NCBI GenBank assembly: GCA_003612515.1
Contig: RAZB01000002.1
Span: 1-64,000, forward strand
Reading direction: 5' to 3'
DNA from: a bacterium D16-34
Lineage (GTDB): Bacteria > Actinomycetota > Coriobacteriia > Coriobacteriales > Eggerthellaceae
Length of the DNA stretch: 64,000 nt
In this document: positions 26,514-36,764 of the stretch, piece after piece
Layout: each line of letters opens with the position of its first letter
How positions within the stretch are numbered: the first letter of the stretch is position 1
Program-made: the position numbers and the translations under genes
Notes under the pieces: generated by a model
The model's database searches: none
Told to the model about the DNA's origin: nothing
What the model saw: the letters and a program-made list of their open reading frames with translations, nothing else

Positions 26514-27857
26514 ATGGCGATTACCCCTGAGCAAGATTTTGTTTTGAAGACGATAAAAAGCAGGGATGTGCACTTTGTGCGGTTCTGGTTCACCGATGTT
26601 TTGGGTTCTATGAAATCATTTGCGGTTATTCCCTCAGAGCTCGATGATGCATTTCATTCGGGTATGGGGTTTGATGGCAGCTGCATCGAAGGCTTTTCGC
26701 ACACACAAGAATCTGACATGCTGGCTTTTCCTGATGCCACCACCTTTCAGGTGCTGCCTTGGCGCCCACAAGCCGATGCTGTTGCGCGTATGTTTTGTAG
26801 CATCCGTACGCCAGATGGCAGACCTTTTGAGGGAGATCCGCGCTTTGTGCTCGATCGGATGGTAACGCGTGCTCAAGAGATGGGTTATGTCTTTAACGTT
26901 GGTCCTGAACTGGAGTATTACTATTTTCGCAACTCCGAGGCAACTGAGGTGCTCGACCATGGTGGTTACTTCGATCTCACAAGCCTCGATTACGCCTCAG
27001 ATCTTCGACGTGATACCGTACTGACGCTCGAAAAGATGGGTATTCCTGTTGAATACTCTCACCACGAAAATGGACCGTCTCAGCATGAGATTGATTTGCG
27101 CTTTGCTGATGCGCTTACTATGGCTGATGCGGTTATGACATACAAGCTGGTGGTTAAAGAGGTTGCTATAAAGCACCAAGTGTATGCTTCATTTATGCCG
27201 AAGCCGATGACGGGCAAACCAGGATCAGGTATGCATGTTCATCAGAGTCTATTTGATTTAGATGGCAACAATGCGTTTTATGACCCAGATGATCCTTTAG
27301 GCTATGGCTTGTCGCAAACGGCAAAGAGCTATTTGGCGGGACTTTTGAAATATGCCCCCGAGTTTTGCCTGATCACCAATCCGTGTGTCAATTCCTATAA
27401 ACGACTTATTTCAGGTGGCGAAGCACCAATTTATCTTTCGTGGGCTCGCTCTAATCGTTCAACGTTGGTTCGCGTTCCAGGGTATCGTCCGGGGCATGAA
27501 ATGTCATGCAGGCTGGAGTTGAGAAGCCCCGACCCATCGGCTAATCCTTATCTCGCATTTTCAGTTATGCTTGCTGCTGGTTTGCGCGGTATCGAAGAGG
27601 GACTTGAACCACCTGCGCCAACTGAGGATAAAAATCTATTCAACCTCTCGCGCCAAGAGCTTCGCAAGCAAGGGTTTGCAACGTTGCCGGAAAACCTTGG
27701 CGAGGCCGTTGAGCTTTTCGCTGAATCTGATTTAATGCGTCAGGTGCTTGGTGAGCATATCCATTCATATTTGGTTTCTACTAAACGTGCTGAGTGGAAT
27801 GATTACCAAGGTGCTGTGTCACAATGGGAACAAGAGCGTTATCTGGGGGTGCTCTAG
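26514..27857 (+). CDS. glnA: Glutamine synthetase type I (alpha subtype)
   Basis: GlnA makes glutamine from glutamate, ammonia and ATP and forms a cytoplasmic dodecamer. The 447-residue length and the lack of the extra 25-residue insertion place it in the GSI-alpha subtype of Bacillus and thermophiles, not the adenylylated GSI-beta type usual in many Actinobacteria; no adenylylation tyrosine motif is visible. Catalytic segments seen: F-D-G-S, G-P-E-L-E-Y-Y, K-P-M-T-G-K-P-G-S-G-M-H-V-H-Q-S, N-S-Y-K-R-L and R-V-P-G-Y-R-P, then E-L-R-S-P-D-P-S. The regulator gene follows 3 bases later, so the pair is co-transcribed. GSI-alpha enzymes are controlled by feedback and by GlnR-type repressors; the neighbour suggests something similar. 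Confidence 0.96.
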   Translation: MAITPEQDFVLKTIKSRDVHFVRFWFTDVLGSMKSFAVIPSELDDAFHSGMGFDGSCIEGFSHTQESDMLAFPDATTFQVLPWRPQADAVARMFCSIRTPDGRPFEGDPRFVLDRMVTRAQEMGYVFNVGPELEYYYFRNSEATEVLDHGGYFDLTSLDYASDLRRDTVLTLEKMGIPVEYSHHENGPSQHEIDLRFADALTMADAVMTYKLVVKEVAIKHQVYASFMPKPMTGKPGSGMHVHQSLFDLDGNNAFYDPDDPLGYGLSQTAKSYLAGLLKYAPEFCLITNPCVNSYKRLISGGEAPIYLSWARSNRSTLVRVPGYRPGHEMSCRLELRSPDPSANPYLAFSVMLAAGLRGIEEGLEPPAPTEDKNLFNLSRQELRKQGFATLPENLGEAVELFAESDLMRQVLGEHIHSYLVSTKRAEWNDYQGAVSQWEQERYLGVL

Positions 27858-27860
27858 CTT

Positions 27861-28532
27861 GTGAGAAAAACGGTTATTTTTGTTGCCGACAGTTTGGATA
27901 ATGCATATAAGTTTCAGCGCGTCTTGGCTGGCATGGATGTTGAAATAGCGGCTGGCTCTTCGCTGCAACTCAAAAAGCTATTAACTCAACATCCATCTTG
28001 TGATCTGGTGATATTTGAGGCGAACGAAGATGTCGCAAATCGCGTGGCCAGTGTGGAAGCGATGATTGTTGAACACGCCAATGCCTCTCTTTTAGTCATT
28101 GTGAGCGAAGATGTATTAAACGAATTCAGGCTGCCTGTGCAAGTCAAAAGTGATTTCGTTGTCCAAGGCGCAAAAGAAGCTGAATGCGGGGCACGTATTA
28201 GATCGCTTTTGTGGCCTGGTAATGAGGGATCGGCTACTGACTTTTTAAGCATCGATACCATGACTATCAATTTGGCAACATATCAGGTGACCGTCGGTGG
28301 AATTCCGCTTGACTTGACCTATCTTGAATACGCGTTGTTAGCTTTTTTGGTAACACATCCTGGTCGCACCTATTCGCGTGATGCTTTGCTACAGCGCGTA
28401 TGGGGCTTTGACTATTATGGCGGCTCACGAACGGTTGATGTGCATGTGCGTCGTATTCGCGCAAAGCTCGGACCGGAGCTTTCGCAGCATCTTGAGACTG
28501 TTCGCGGCGTTGGATACTTGTGGAGTGCGTAG
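27861..28532 (+). CDS. Orphan OmpR-type regulator without phosphoacceptor Asp, GlnR-like
   Basis: A 223-residue regulator. The first 115 residues are a receiver-like domain whose key site is changed: C-D-L-V-I-F-E-A carries Glu53 where a phosphorylatable Asp belongs, the acidic pair is reduced to A-D at residues 9-10, and the conserved lysine is not evident. The C-terminal 100 residues are a complete winged-helix Trans_reg_C domain (Y-S-R-D-A-L-L-Q-R-V-W-G, then S-R-T-V-D-V-H-V-R-R-I-R-A-K-L). Actinobacterial GlnR, the nitrogen regulator, is an OmpR-type protein that also works without a cognate kinase. Position 3 bases after glnA supports that role. The start is GTG 27861. Glu may mimic a permanently phosphorylated state; that is inference. 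Confidence 0.85.
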   Translation: MRKTVIFVADSLDNAYKFQRVLAGMDVEIAAGSSLQLKKLLTQHPSCDLVIFEANEDVANRVASVEAMIVEHANASLLVIVSEDVLNEFRLPVQVKSDFVVQGAKEAECGARIRSLLWPGNEGSATDFLSIDTMTINLATYQVTVGGIPLDLTYLEYALLAFLVTHPGRTYSRDALLQRVWGFDYYGGSRTVDVHVRRIRAKLGPELSQHLETVRGVGYLWSA

Positions 28533-28547
28533 GGCAAGTGAGGATAC

Positions 28548-31175
28548 ATGACTAAAAAAATTGCGGTAATTGACGGCAATTCGCTGATGCACCGTGCGTT
28601 TCACGCGGTGCCTCCTACGATGAATGCTCCTGACGGGACGCCAACAAATGCAGTTTTTGGCTTTATGGCAATGCTTTTGAAGTTTATGGATGGCGAACAC
28701 CCTGATGCTATCGTGTGCGCTTTTGATGCGGGTCGTCCGGAGTTTCGCATGAAAGCAATTGAGGGATATAAAGCTCAACGTCCTCCTATGGATCCTGATC
28801 TTAAGGCGCAGTTTCCCCTCATCGAAAAACTGCTCGAAGCCATGGATGTTCCAGTTGTGCGCATTGATGGCTGGGAGGGTGATGACATTTTAGGCACCAT
28901 TGCTGCGCGCGATGAAGCACTCGGTTATGAGACATTGTTAGTAACCGGAGACAAAGACGCTTATCAGCTTGCCAGTGATCTTACGCGTATTGTGACCACC
29001 AAAAAAGGTGTAACCGACATTGCAATTTATGGGCCGGATGAGGTTAAGGAACGTTATGGCGTAACACCCGAACAGGTGCCGGATTATCTGGGACTCAAAG
29101 GAGATTCGTCTGATAATATTCCCGGTGTTGCAGGCATTGGCGAAAAGACAGCGGCGAAACTGTTGCAAGCATATGGCTCTTTAGAGGGGCTTTATGCTCA
29201 TACCGATGAGCTAAAGGGCAAGCAAAAAGAGCGCATTGAAGAGCACAAAGAAGATGCATTTGCTTCTCGTAAGGTGGCAACAATCATTCGTGATCTTGAT
29301 TTTGATCTTGATTTGGAAAATATCGCATTTCCTTCCTTTGACCCTGAACGCGTAAAAGAAGCGTTTGAAGCCTTGCGCTTCTCTTCGCACCTTACGCGCG
29401 TTTTAAAATTGACTGGCCACGACACAGTAAGTGCTGCAGTTGATCTGGTTGTTGAGCCGCAGGTAAGTGGGGCAGAGGCGGCTGCTTTATTAGAGGCAGC
29501 ATTAGCAAACCACGATATGGTGGGCATAGCGTATCAATCAGAAGCGCAAACGACACTCTTTTCAACGGGGTTGCATATTGCAATTGCAACCAAACAAGGT
29601 ATAGCACTTTTTGATGACGAGCAGGCAAAAGATGCGCTTAAGCAAGTAGTAGCAGATGGCGAATTTGCCGCTTTGGACGTCAAGGCTCTCATTGAACACA
29701 TTTATCCGAAAGATACTTCTGAGCTTGCATTGGTTAACGATGAGACGCTGCTAAATATGCGTGCGTTTGATATTGGCCTTGCAGGATATGTGCTGAATTC
29801 TTCAGAAAGCGAATACAGCCTTGACAATCTTTTGAATAAATACCTTGGCAAAACCTTGCCTGAAGCTAAAAATGACCAGGTTGCTTTAGTGAATGCTGCT
29901 GCGGCAATACGCGTCTTAAAAGACGTCTTAGAAGACGAGCTTGAGCGAAACGAAAGCACAAAAGCATATTTTGATATAGATCTGCCGCTGGTTGCTGTTT
30001 TAGCCATCATGGAGCGCACGGGAGCCGCACTTGATGTAGACCGCTTGGCAAAGCTTGGCGCGAGTACGCAAATTGAGCTCGATGACTTACGTAAACGTAT
30101 TTGGGAACTTGCAGGCGAAGAGTTTAATGTTGACTCACCAAAGCAACTTTCACATATCTTGTTTGAGGTTTTGGGATTGCCGCCCATAAAGAAGAACTCT
30201 CGTGGATATTCAACTGATGCAGGTGTTTTAAAAGAGCTTTCAAAATCACATGAGCTTCCCGCTTTGGTGCTCCATTACCGAGAGCTTGCAAAGATTAAGT
30301 CGACCTACATTGATGCATTGCCAAGAATGCTTAAGGCCGATAATCGAATCCATACAACCTATAATGAAACGGTTACTACCACAGGGCGTCTATCTTCATC
30401 TGATCCCAATTTGCAAAATATTCCTATTCGAACTGAGTTTGGTAGGCATATTCGCGAATGTTTTGTTCCGCTTTCTGCTGATGAAGTATATGTTTCTGCT
30501 GACTATTCGCAAATTGAGCTCAGGTTATTGGCACATCTGTCGCAAGATGAGCATTTGATTGCGGCATTTAATTCAGGTGAGGATTTTCATGCGCAGACCG
30601 CATCGCATGTTTTCGGCGTGCCAATTGAACAAGTGACACCCGAATTGCGCTCACGTGCTAAGGCGGTCAATTTTGGCATCGTGTACGGACAGCAAGCCTT
30701 TGGACTTTCGCAAAGCTTGGATATTCCCTTTGGCGAAGCTAAAGAGATGATCGATAGGTATTTTGAGGCATATCCTCAGGTGAGACGCTATCTTGATGAC
30801 ACGATCGAGCACGCTAAGCAAAAAGGCTATGCGCAGACGATGTTTGCTCGCAAACGTCATATTCCAGAGCTTAAGGCTACCAATGCCGCCCAGCGTGGCT
30901 TTGGTGAACGCACAGCAATGAATCATCCTATGCAAGGAAGTGCGGCTGATATCATCAAGCTTGCCATGACTGAAGTTCAGCGCCGTCTTGAAGCTGATGG
31001 ATATCGCGCCAAGCTTTTGGTGCAAGTCCATGACGAATTGGATCTGAGCGTTCCTCAAGATGAACTTGAGCGTCTGTGTGAAATGGTGAAAAGCGTTATG
31101 GAGTCAGTGGTTGAACTTTCGGTACCTTTGGTAGTTGATATCGGTTGCGGTAAGAACTGGGCTGAAGCGCATTAG
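28548..31175 (+). CDS. polA: DNA polymerase I
   Basis: PolA fills gaps and removes RNA primers in replication and repair. The 875-residue protein has an N-terminal 5'-nuclease (1 to about 290, with D-G-W-E-G-D-D and G-D-K-D-A-Y-Q-L), a middle region where the 3'-5' proofreading exonuclease belongs but where the catalytic D-x-E is missing (F-A-A-L-D-V-K-A-L replaces it), and the polymerase domain with motif A (V-S-A-D-Y-S-Q-I-E-L-R), motif B (R-x-x-A-K-A-V-N-F-G-I-V-Y-G) and motif C (V-Q-V-H-D-E-L). Loss of proofreading is usual in Gram-positive PolA. The gene follows the GlnR-like gene by 15 bases. Confidence 0.97.
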   Translation: MTKKIAVIDGNSLMHRAFHAVPPTMNAPDGTPTNAVFGFMAMLLKFMDGEHPDAIVCAFDAGRPEFRMKAIEGYKAQRPPMDPDLKAQFPLIEKLLEAMDVPVVRIDGWEGDDILGTIAARDEALGYETLLVTGDKDAYQLASDLTRIVTTKKGVTDIAIYGPDEVKERYGVTPEQVPDYLGLKGDSSDNIPGVAGIGEKTAAKLLQAYGSLEGLYAHTDELKGKQKERIEEHKEDAFASRKVATIIRDLDFDLDLENIAFPSFDPERVKEAFEALRFSSHLTRVLKLTGHDTVSAAVDLVVEPQVSGAEAAALLEAALANHDMVGIAYQSEAQTTLFSTGLHIAIATKQGIALFDDEQAKDALKQVVADGEFAALDVKALIEHIYPKDTSELALVNDETLLNMRAFDIGLAGYVLNSSESEYSLDNLLNKYLGKTLPEAKNDQVALVNAAAAIRVLKDVLEDELERNESTKAYFDIDLPLVAVLAIMERTGAALDVDRLAKLGASTQIELDDLRKRIWELAGEEFNVDSPKQLSHILFEVLGLPPIKKNSRGYSTDAGVLKELSKSHELPALVLHYRELAKIKSTYIDALPRMLKADNRIHTTYNETVTTTGRLSSSDPNLQNIPIRTEFGRHIRECFVPLSADEVYVSADYSQIELRLLAHLSQDEHLIAAFNSGEDFHAQTASHVFGVPIEQVTPELRSRAKAVNFGIVYGQQAFGLSQSLDIPFGEAKEMIDRYFEAYPQVRRYLDDTIEHAKQKGYAQTMFARKRHIPELKATNAAQRGFGERTAMNHPMQGSAADIIKLAMTEVQRRLEADGYRAKLLVQVHDELDLSVPQDELERLCEMVKSVMESVVELSVPLVVDIGCGKNWAEAH

Positions 31176-31203
31176 GCACCAAGATAGTGAAAGCTTTTTG
31201 GGT

Positions 31204-31256
31204 ATGAGGGTTTGCGAACGGTCGAAATTTCGACAAAATGTGAAAAAGTCCCTCAT
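31204..31256 (+). terminator. Structured region after polA, possible terminator
   Basis: ATGAGGG (31204-31210) can pair with CCCTCAT (31250-31256) around a 39-base interior that itself contains the perfect palindrome GTCGAAATTTCGAC (31221-31234). The form is not that of a classical terminator, so the role is uncertain. Confidence 0.35.
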
Positions 31257-31271
31257 CGTTGGTATAAATGC

Positions 31272-31299
31272 TTTACAGAGATAATTTGTTTGCTAAAAT
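31272..31299 (+). promoter_or_regulatory. Probable sigma-70 promoter of rplU-rpmA
   Basis: TTTACA (31272-31277) and TAAAAT (31294-31299) are spaced 16 bases apart, close to the housekeeping consensus. Transcription from here would give a leader of about 130 bases before rplU, long enough for ribosomal-protein feedback control, although I cannot match it to a known L21 leader. Confidence 0.5.
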
Positions 31300-31435
31300 G
31301 CAATGGTTGCGCTCAAAAGGGCGCATGAAGAATAAGTGCGATGATACGCGTCGGATGTGCATATGTTCTTATCAAAGTCTTGCAACAGCCACGCTTATAA
31401 GTTATCGCCTAGCGTTTATTCGTCAAGGAGTATAC

Positions 31436-31852
31436 ATGTACGCAATCGTAAAAACGGGCGGCAAGCAATATAAAGTTGCTCCCGGAGACAAGATCAACAT
31501 TGAGAAGCTTGATGCTCAAGTTGGTGACAAGGTTGAATTGCCCGCAATCTGCATCGTTGATGGTGATAAGGTTGAGGCTGATCCGGCCAAAGCAGCTGCT
31601 ACTAAGGTAACTGCTGTCGTTATCGAGCAATTCAAAGGCGAGAAGCAGCTGGTCTTTAAGTTCAAGAAGCGCAAGAACTACAAAAAGCTTCGCGGACATC
31701 GTCAGCAACTCACGCGCGTTGAGATTGAATCAGTAGGTTCTGCTAAGGCAGCTAAGGCAAAGAAGCCTGCTGCAAAGAAAGCAGCTCCGAAGAAGGCTGA
31801 AGCTGAAGCTGAGGCAAAAGAAGATAAGACTGCGTCTGCTGACGCTGAGTAA
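31436..31852 (+). CDS. rplU: 50S ribosomal protein L21
   Basis: L21 binds 23S rRNA in the large subunit. The first 103 residues are standard (M-Y-A-I-V-K-T-G-G-K-Q-Y start, F-K-F-K-K-R-K-N-Y-K-K-L-R-G-H-R-Q near 80). An unusual 35-residue tail of alternating Lys/Ala and then Glu/Ala (K-K-P-A-A-K-K-A-A-P-K-K) follows, as seen in several actinobacterial ribosomal proteins and probably disordered. AAGGAG (31425-31430) fixes the start at 31436; a longer upstream open frame to 31268 is not coding. It heads the rplU-rpmA unit, with rpmA 15 bases behind. Confidence 0.97.
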   Translation: MYAIVKTGGKQYKVAPGDKINIEKLDAQVGDKVELPAICIVDGDKVEADPAKAAATKVTAVVIEQFKGEKQLVFKFKKRKNYKKLRGHRQQLTRVEIESVGSAKAAKAKKPAAKKAAPKKAEAEAEAKEDKTASADAE

Positions 31853-31867
31853 GCGAGGAGGGATACC

Positions 31868-32125
31868 ATGGCTCATAAGAAAGGTCTCGGATCTACCCGT
31901 AATGGTCGCGACTCCCACGCACAACGACTTGGCGTGAAGATGTTTGCTGGTCAGAAAGTTCATGCTGGTAATGTAATCGTTCGTCAGCGTGGCACGCATT
32001 TCCATCCTGGTGAGAATGTTGGTCGCGGCAAAGACGACACGCTGTTTGCTTTATGCGATGGCACGTTGGAATTCACGCGCGGTGTTAAGCGCAAGATTCA
32101 CGTTCGCCCTGAGGTCGAAGCGTAA
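31868..32125 (+). CDS. rpmA: 50S ribosomal protein L27
   Basis: L27 reaches the peptidyl-transferase centre with its N-terminal tail. The 85-residue protein starts directly with [15 protein letters not shown], so it needs no processing by a Prp-type protease, unlike the L27 of many Firmicutes. G-T-H-F-H-P-G and the [10 protein letters not shown] segment are conserved. It sits between rplU and obgE; a hairpin after it may uncouple it from obgE. Confidence 0.98.
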   Translation: MAHKKGLGSTRNGRDSHAQRLGVKMFAGQKVHAGNVIVRQRGTHFHPGENVGRGKDDTLFALCDGTLEFTRGVKRKIHVRPEVEA

Positions 32126-32163
32126 AACCTTCGGCTTGCAACAGCGCATACCTCTTGTAGATG

Positions 32164-32192
32164 AACGCCCCCTGCCAGCCAGGGGGCGTTTG
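32164..32192 (+). terminator. Hairpin between rpmA and obgE
   Basis: AACGCCCCCTG (32164-32174) and CAGGGGGCGTT (32180-32190) form a perfect 11-base GC-rich stem with a 5-base loop, followed by only two or three T. It probably attenuates readthrough from the ribosomal genes into obgE. Confidence 0.75.
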
Positions 32193-32210
32193 TGCATATG
32201 AGATACGTAA

Positions 32211-33616
<1,406 letters not shown>

Positions 33617-33617
<1 letters not shown>

Positions 33618-34753
33618 TGGAACATTCGGTCTCACAGCATTCGCGAAAAGTGGTCATCAAGATTGGTTCCTCAACGTTGACTACCTCTGAAAGCTCTATT
33701 GATTATGCCTATTTGGAGCAACTGTCAAAACAAGTTGCTTTAGTAAAGCAGCAGGGATGGCAGCCAGTTATCGTGACCTCAGCTGCCATCGCTTGTGGGC
33801 TTGAGGCGTTGGGCATTAAAAAACGTCCAAGCGACATGCCAAGCTTGCAAGCAGCTGCCTCAGTTGGTCAATCAGCCTTACAAGCTGCCTATGCGCGTGC
33901 TTTTGAGCCTTTCGGCATAACCACTTCGACCGTTTTGCTCACCAGAAGAGATACCGCAGATAGAAAAGCATATCTTCATGCGCATGACACACTTTTGCGC
34001 TTGCTTGACTTAGGTGTTGTCCCTATTGTCAACGAGAACGATACGGTCTCTGTTGAGCAAATTCGTTTTGGCGACAACGATACGCTTGCAGCGCTTACAG
34101 CTTGTCTCATTGAGGCTGATCTTATGATTATTCTTTCCGACATAGATGGCCTTTATACCGATAATCCTGCCATAAATCCAAACGCAACCCTTATTGAGCA
34201 GGTGGATAAAATTGGGCCTGAAATTTTATCTATCGCAGGTGGTGCTGGTTCAACGGTTGGTTCTGGTGGCATGATCACTAAAATCAAAGCGGCGCGTGTG
34301 CTTATGGCTGCAGGCATCCCTATGGTTATCTGTCACGGCCGCACACCCAACAACATTGTTGATATATGTGTAGGTGATTCGGTCGGGACACGTTTTGTTG
34401 CCGCTCAAAAACCCCATGAGATTACAGCGAAAAAGCTGTGGCTGGCACTAGGTGATGCGGCTCGCGGATCGCTTGTTGTTGACGATGGCGCTAAAGAGGC
34501 ATTGGTTGCGCACGGTAAATCACTTTTGTGTGTGGGTGTCAAACAAGTCGAAGGTATCTTTGATGCAGGAGATATTGTGGACATCAAAGACAGTACAGGG
34601 CATGTTTTTGCGCGAGGGAAAATTACTGCTCAAAGTGATGAAGTAGAACTTGCATGTGGATATGATCGCGAAGCGTTGCGCTCGAATCGCATTTTGTCGC
34701 ACTTGGCAGATCGGTCGCTTGTGCACCGTGATGATCTTATTGTCTTTGAATAA
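33617..34753 (+). CDS. proB: Glutamate 5-kinase
   Basis: ProB phosphorylates glutamate, the first and feedback-inhibited step of proline synthesis. The 378-residue protein carries an amino-acid kinase domain (V-V-I-K-I-G-S-S-T-L, then N-E-N-D-T-V-S and F-G-D-N-D-T-L-A-A) and a C-terminal PUA domain from about residue 285. The full PUA makes it the long form, as in E. coli. It lies between obgE and proA; 52 bases and a GGGAG site separate it from proA. Confidence 0.96.
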
Positions 34754-34805
34754 ACTGAGTGTGTAACTTGGGCATGGTGAAGTTGGCGAAGGGAGTCTGA
34801 CACAC

Positions 34806-36107
34806 ATGACTGCTGAAGTTGAATTTGAGGTAGTAAATGCAGCGCATGCTGCACATGAAGCGAGTCAGAAGTTGGCAGGGATGTCTTCTGAGCAGCGTAA
34901 CGCGGCGCTTGATGCAATGGCTTGCGCGCTTCGCCAAGACCAAGAACAAATTCTTGCAGCTAACAAATTAGATACGCAGGCAGCGCAAGATAAGGGTATT
35001 TCAGAAAGCTTAATCGATAGGCTCAAGCTTACGCCAGAGCGCATTGAGGATATGGCTTATGCGCTGCAAGATTTGGTGCGTTTGCCTGATCCGGTAGGCA
35101 TTGTGCAGGAAGAACGAACGCTCTATAACGACCTTGAACTCACTCGCATAAGCGCTCCGCTTGGTGTGGTTGCGGTGGTATATGAGGCGCGCCCAAATGT
35201 GACTGCTGATGCAGCTGGTATTTGTTTGAAGTCGGGAAATGCGTGTGTTTTGCGCGGCGGATCCCTTGCCGTTCATTCAAATGCTGCTATTGTGGAAAGC
35301 TTCTCTCGAGCTGCACGGGAGGCGGGCATGCCTGAAGGGTGCATTGTTGGCATTACGTCCACAGAGCGCAGTGCAACAGATGCGCTTATGAAACTTCGCG
35401 GTCTGATTGATGTGCTTATTCCGCGTGGCGGAGCGGGTCTGATTCAGCATTGCGTTGAGCATTCGCTCGTGCCTGTTATTGAAACCGGAACTGGCAACTG
35501 CCATGTCTATTTACACAAAACCGCAGAACTTGCGCGCGCAAAAGAAATTGTCATCAATGCGAAATGCAGGCGCTACGGAGTATGTAATGCCTGCGAGTCA
35601 CTGCTTGTTGATGAAGAGGCAGCCGCCACTCTTCTACCAGAAATTATGCGTAGCTTAGTCTCGCAAGGTGTTTTGATTCATGCGGATTCGCTTGTGTGTG
35701 AACTGGCTGGAGAAGTTGGCCTTGATGTCGGTGTTGAAGTTGTTTTGGCTACCGACGAAGATTGGGGTCGTGAATATTTAGCACCTGAGATTTCTATCAA
35801 ATGTGTTTGTGACGTTGAAGAGGCAATTGCCCATATCAATCGTTTTGGTACGCATCATTCAGAAGCTATTGTTGCAGATGAGCATACAGATGAGGGATGC
35901 CAAGCAATCGATGCTTTCTTGCGTGGTGTTGACGCGGCAGCAGTTTATGCCAACGCCTCAACAGCGTTTACCGATGGAGCTCAGTTTGGCTTGGGTGCTG
36001 AAATTGGCATCTCAACGCAGAAGCTGCATGCGCGAGGTCCTTTTGCGCTCGAGGCGCTCACTACTTATAAGTATCTTGTGCGCGGAACTGGTCAGGTGCG
36101 CGATTAA
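34806..36107 (+). CDS. proA: Gamma-glutamyl phosphate reductase
   Basis: ProA reduces gamma-glutamyl phosphate with NADPH to glutamate semialdehyde, which cyclises toward proline. The 433-residue enzyme is of the aldehyde dehydrogenase fold; V-Y-E-A-R-P-N-V-T is the typical substrate loop and the catalytic cysteine is in the R-Y-G-V-C-N-A-C segment, where the second cysteine replaces the more usual leucine. P-R-G-G-A-G-L-I is the nucleotide-side loop. proC, needed for the last step, is not in the window. nadD begins directly after the stop. Confidence 0.96.
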   Translation: MTAEVEFEVVNAAHAAHEASQKLAGMSSEQRNAALDAMACALRQDQEQILAANKLDTQAAQDKGISESLIDRLKLTPERIEDMAYALQDLVRLPDPVGIVQEERTLYNDLELTRISAPLGVVAVVYEARPNVTADAAGICLKSGNACVLRGGSLAVHSNAAIVESFSRAAREAGMPEGCIVGITSTERSATDALMKLRGLIDVLIPRGGAGLIQHCVEHSLVPVIETGTGNCHVYLHKTAELARAKEIVINAKCRRYGVCNACESLLVDEEAAATLLPEIMRSLVSQGVLIHADSLVCELAGEVGLDVGVEVVLATDEDWGREYLAPEISIKCVCDVEEAIAHINRFGTHHSEAIVADEHTDEGCQAIDAFLRGVDAAAVYANASTAFTDGAQFGLGAEIGISTQKLHARGPFALEALTTYKYLVRGTGQVRD

Positions 36108-36719
36108 ATGCAAAGAAGAGTAGGGGTGCTTGGTGGCACTTTTGACCCTATCCATAATGCTCATTTGTTGTGTGCAAGACAGGCCTTTGATGCACTTGGC
36201 TTAGATGGCGTATTATTTTTGCCGGCGGCAACCCCGGTCTTTAAGAAAGACCAGAATGTAACAGCGCCAGATATGAGGCGTGAGATGTGTGCGTTGGCAC
36301 TTGAAGGGATGCCTGAGTTTTCGCTTTGTACGCTTGAGCTTGAGCGCGAAGGTGACACTTATACCGTTGATACGCTCGAGCAGCTGACCTCTGCAAATCC
36401 TGATACTACATATTATTTTATAGTTGGCATGGATGCGTTTTTGACACTCCCTCAATGGAAAGATGCCAAAAGGCTCTCAAAGTTAGCAGAGTTTGTTTGT
36501 GTAACACGCCCCGGTTTTTCTCTCGATGTAGACATGCTGAATAGTATTGAAGCTTACGGCTTTCGTTTTCAGATCCTTGAAGTTGATGGTTATGATATTT
36601 CGTCAACTGATATAAGGCGACGTGTTGCGCAAGGGAAATCTATTGCAAACATGGTGCCTGAGGCGGTCTGTGACTATATTGCAGAAAAGAAGCTTTATGC
36701 TTTGTCACAAGATGTCTGA
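36108..36719 (+). CDS. nadD: Nicotinate-nucleotide adenylyltransferase
   Basis: NadD makes nicotinate adenine dinucleotide from nicotinate mononucleotide and ATP in NAD synthesis. The 203-residue length and the motifs G-G-T-F-D-P-I-H-N-A-H (ATP binding, residues 8-18) and I-S-S-T-D-I-R-R-R near the end are diagnostic. The ATG immediately follows the proA stop with no gap. Its position before yqeK and rsfS is a conserved arrangement. Confidence 0.96.
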   Translation: MQRRVGVLGGTFDPIHNAHLLCARQAFDALGLDGVLFLPAATPVFKKDQNVTAPDMRREMCALALEGMPEFSLCTLELEREGDTYTVDTLEQLTSANPDTTYYFIVGMDAFLTLPQWKDAKRLSKLAEFVCVTRPGFSLDVDMLNSIEAYGFRFQILEVDGYDISSTDIRRRVAQGKSIANMVPEAVCDYIAEKKLYALSQDV

Positions 36720-36764
36720 GCGCTACACTAAAGCTGATATGAGACTAAGTGATGGTTGGCGAAA

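Noticed and set aside
31268-31852. A longer rplU start at 31268
   Set aside because: The extra 56 residues resemble no L21; AAGGAG precedes 31436 and the promoter lies within the upstream part.
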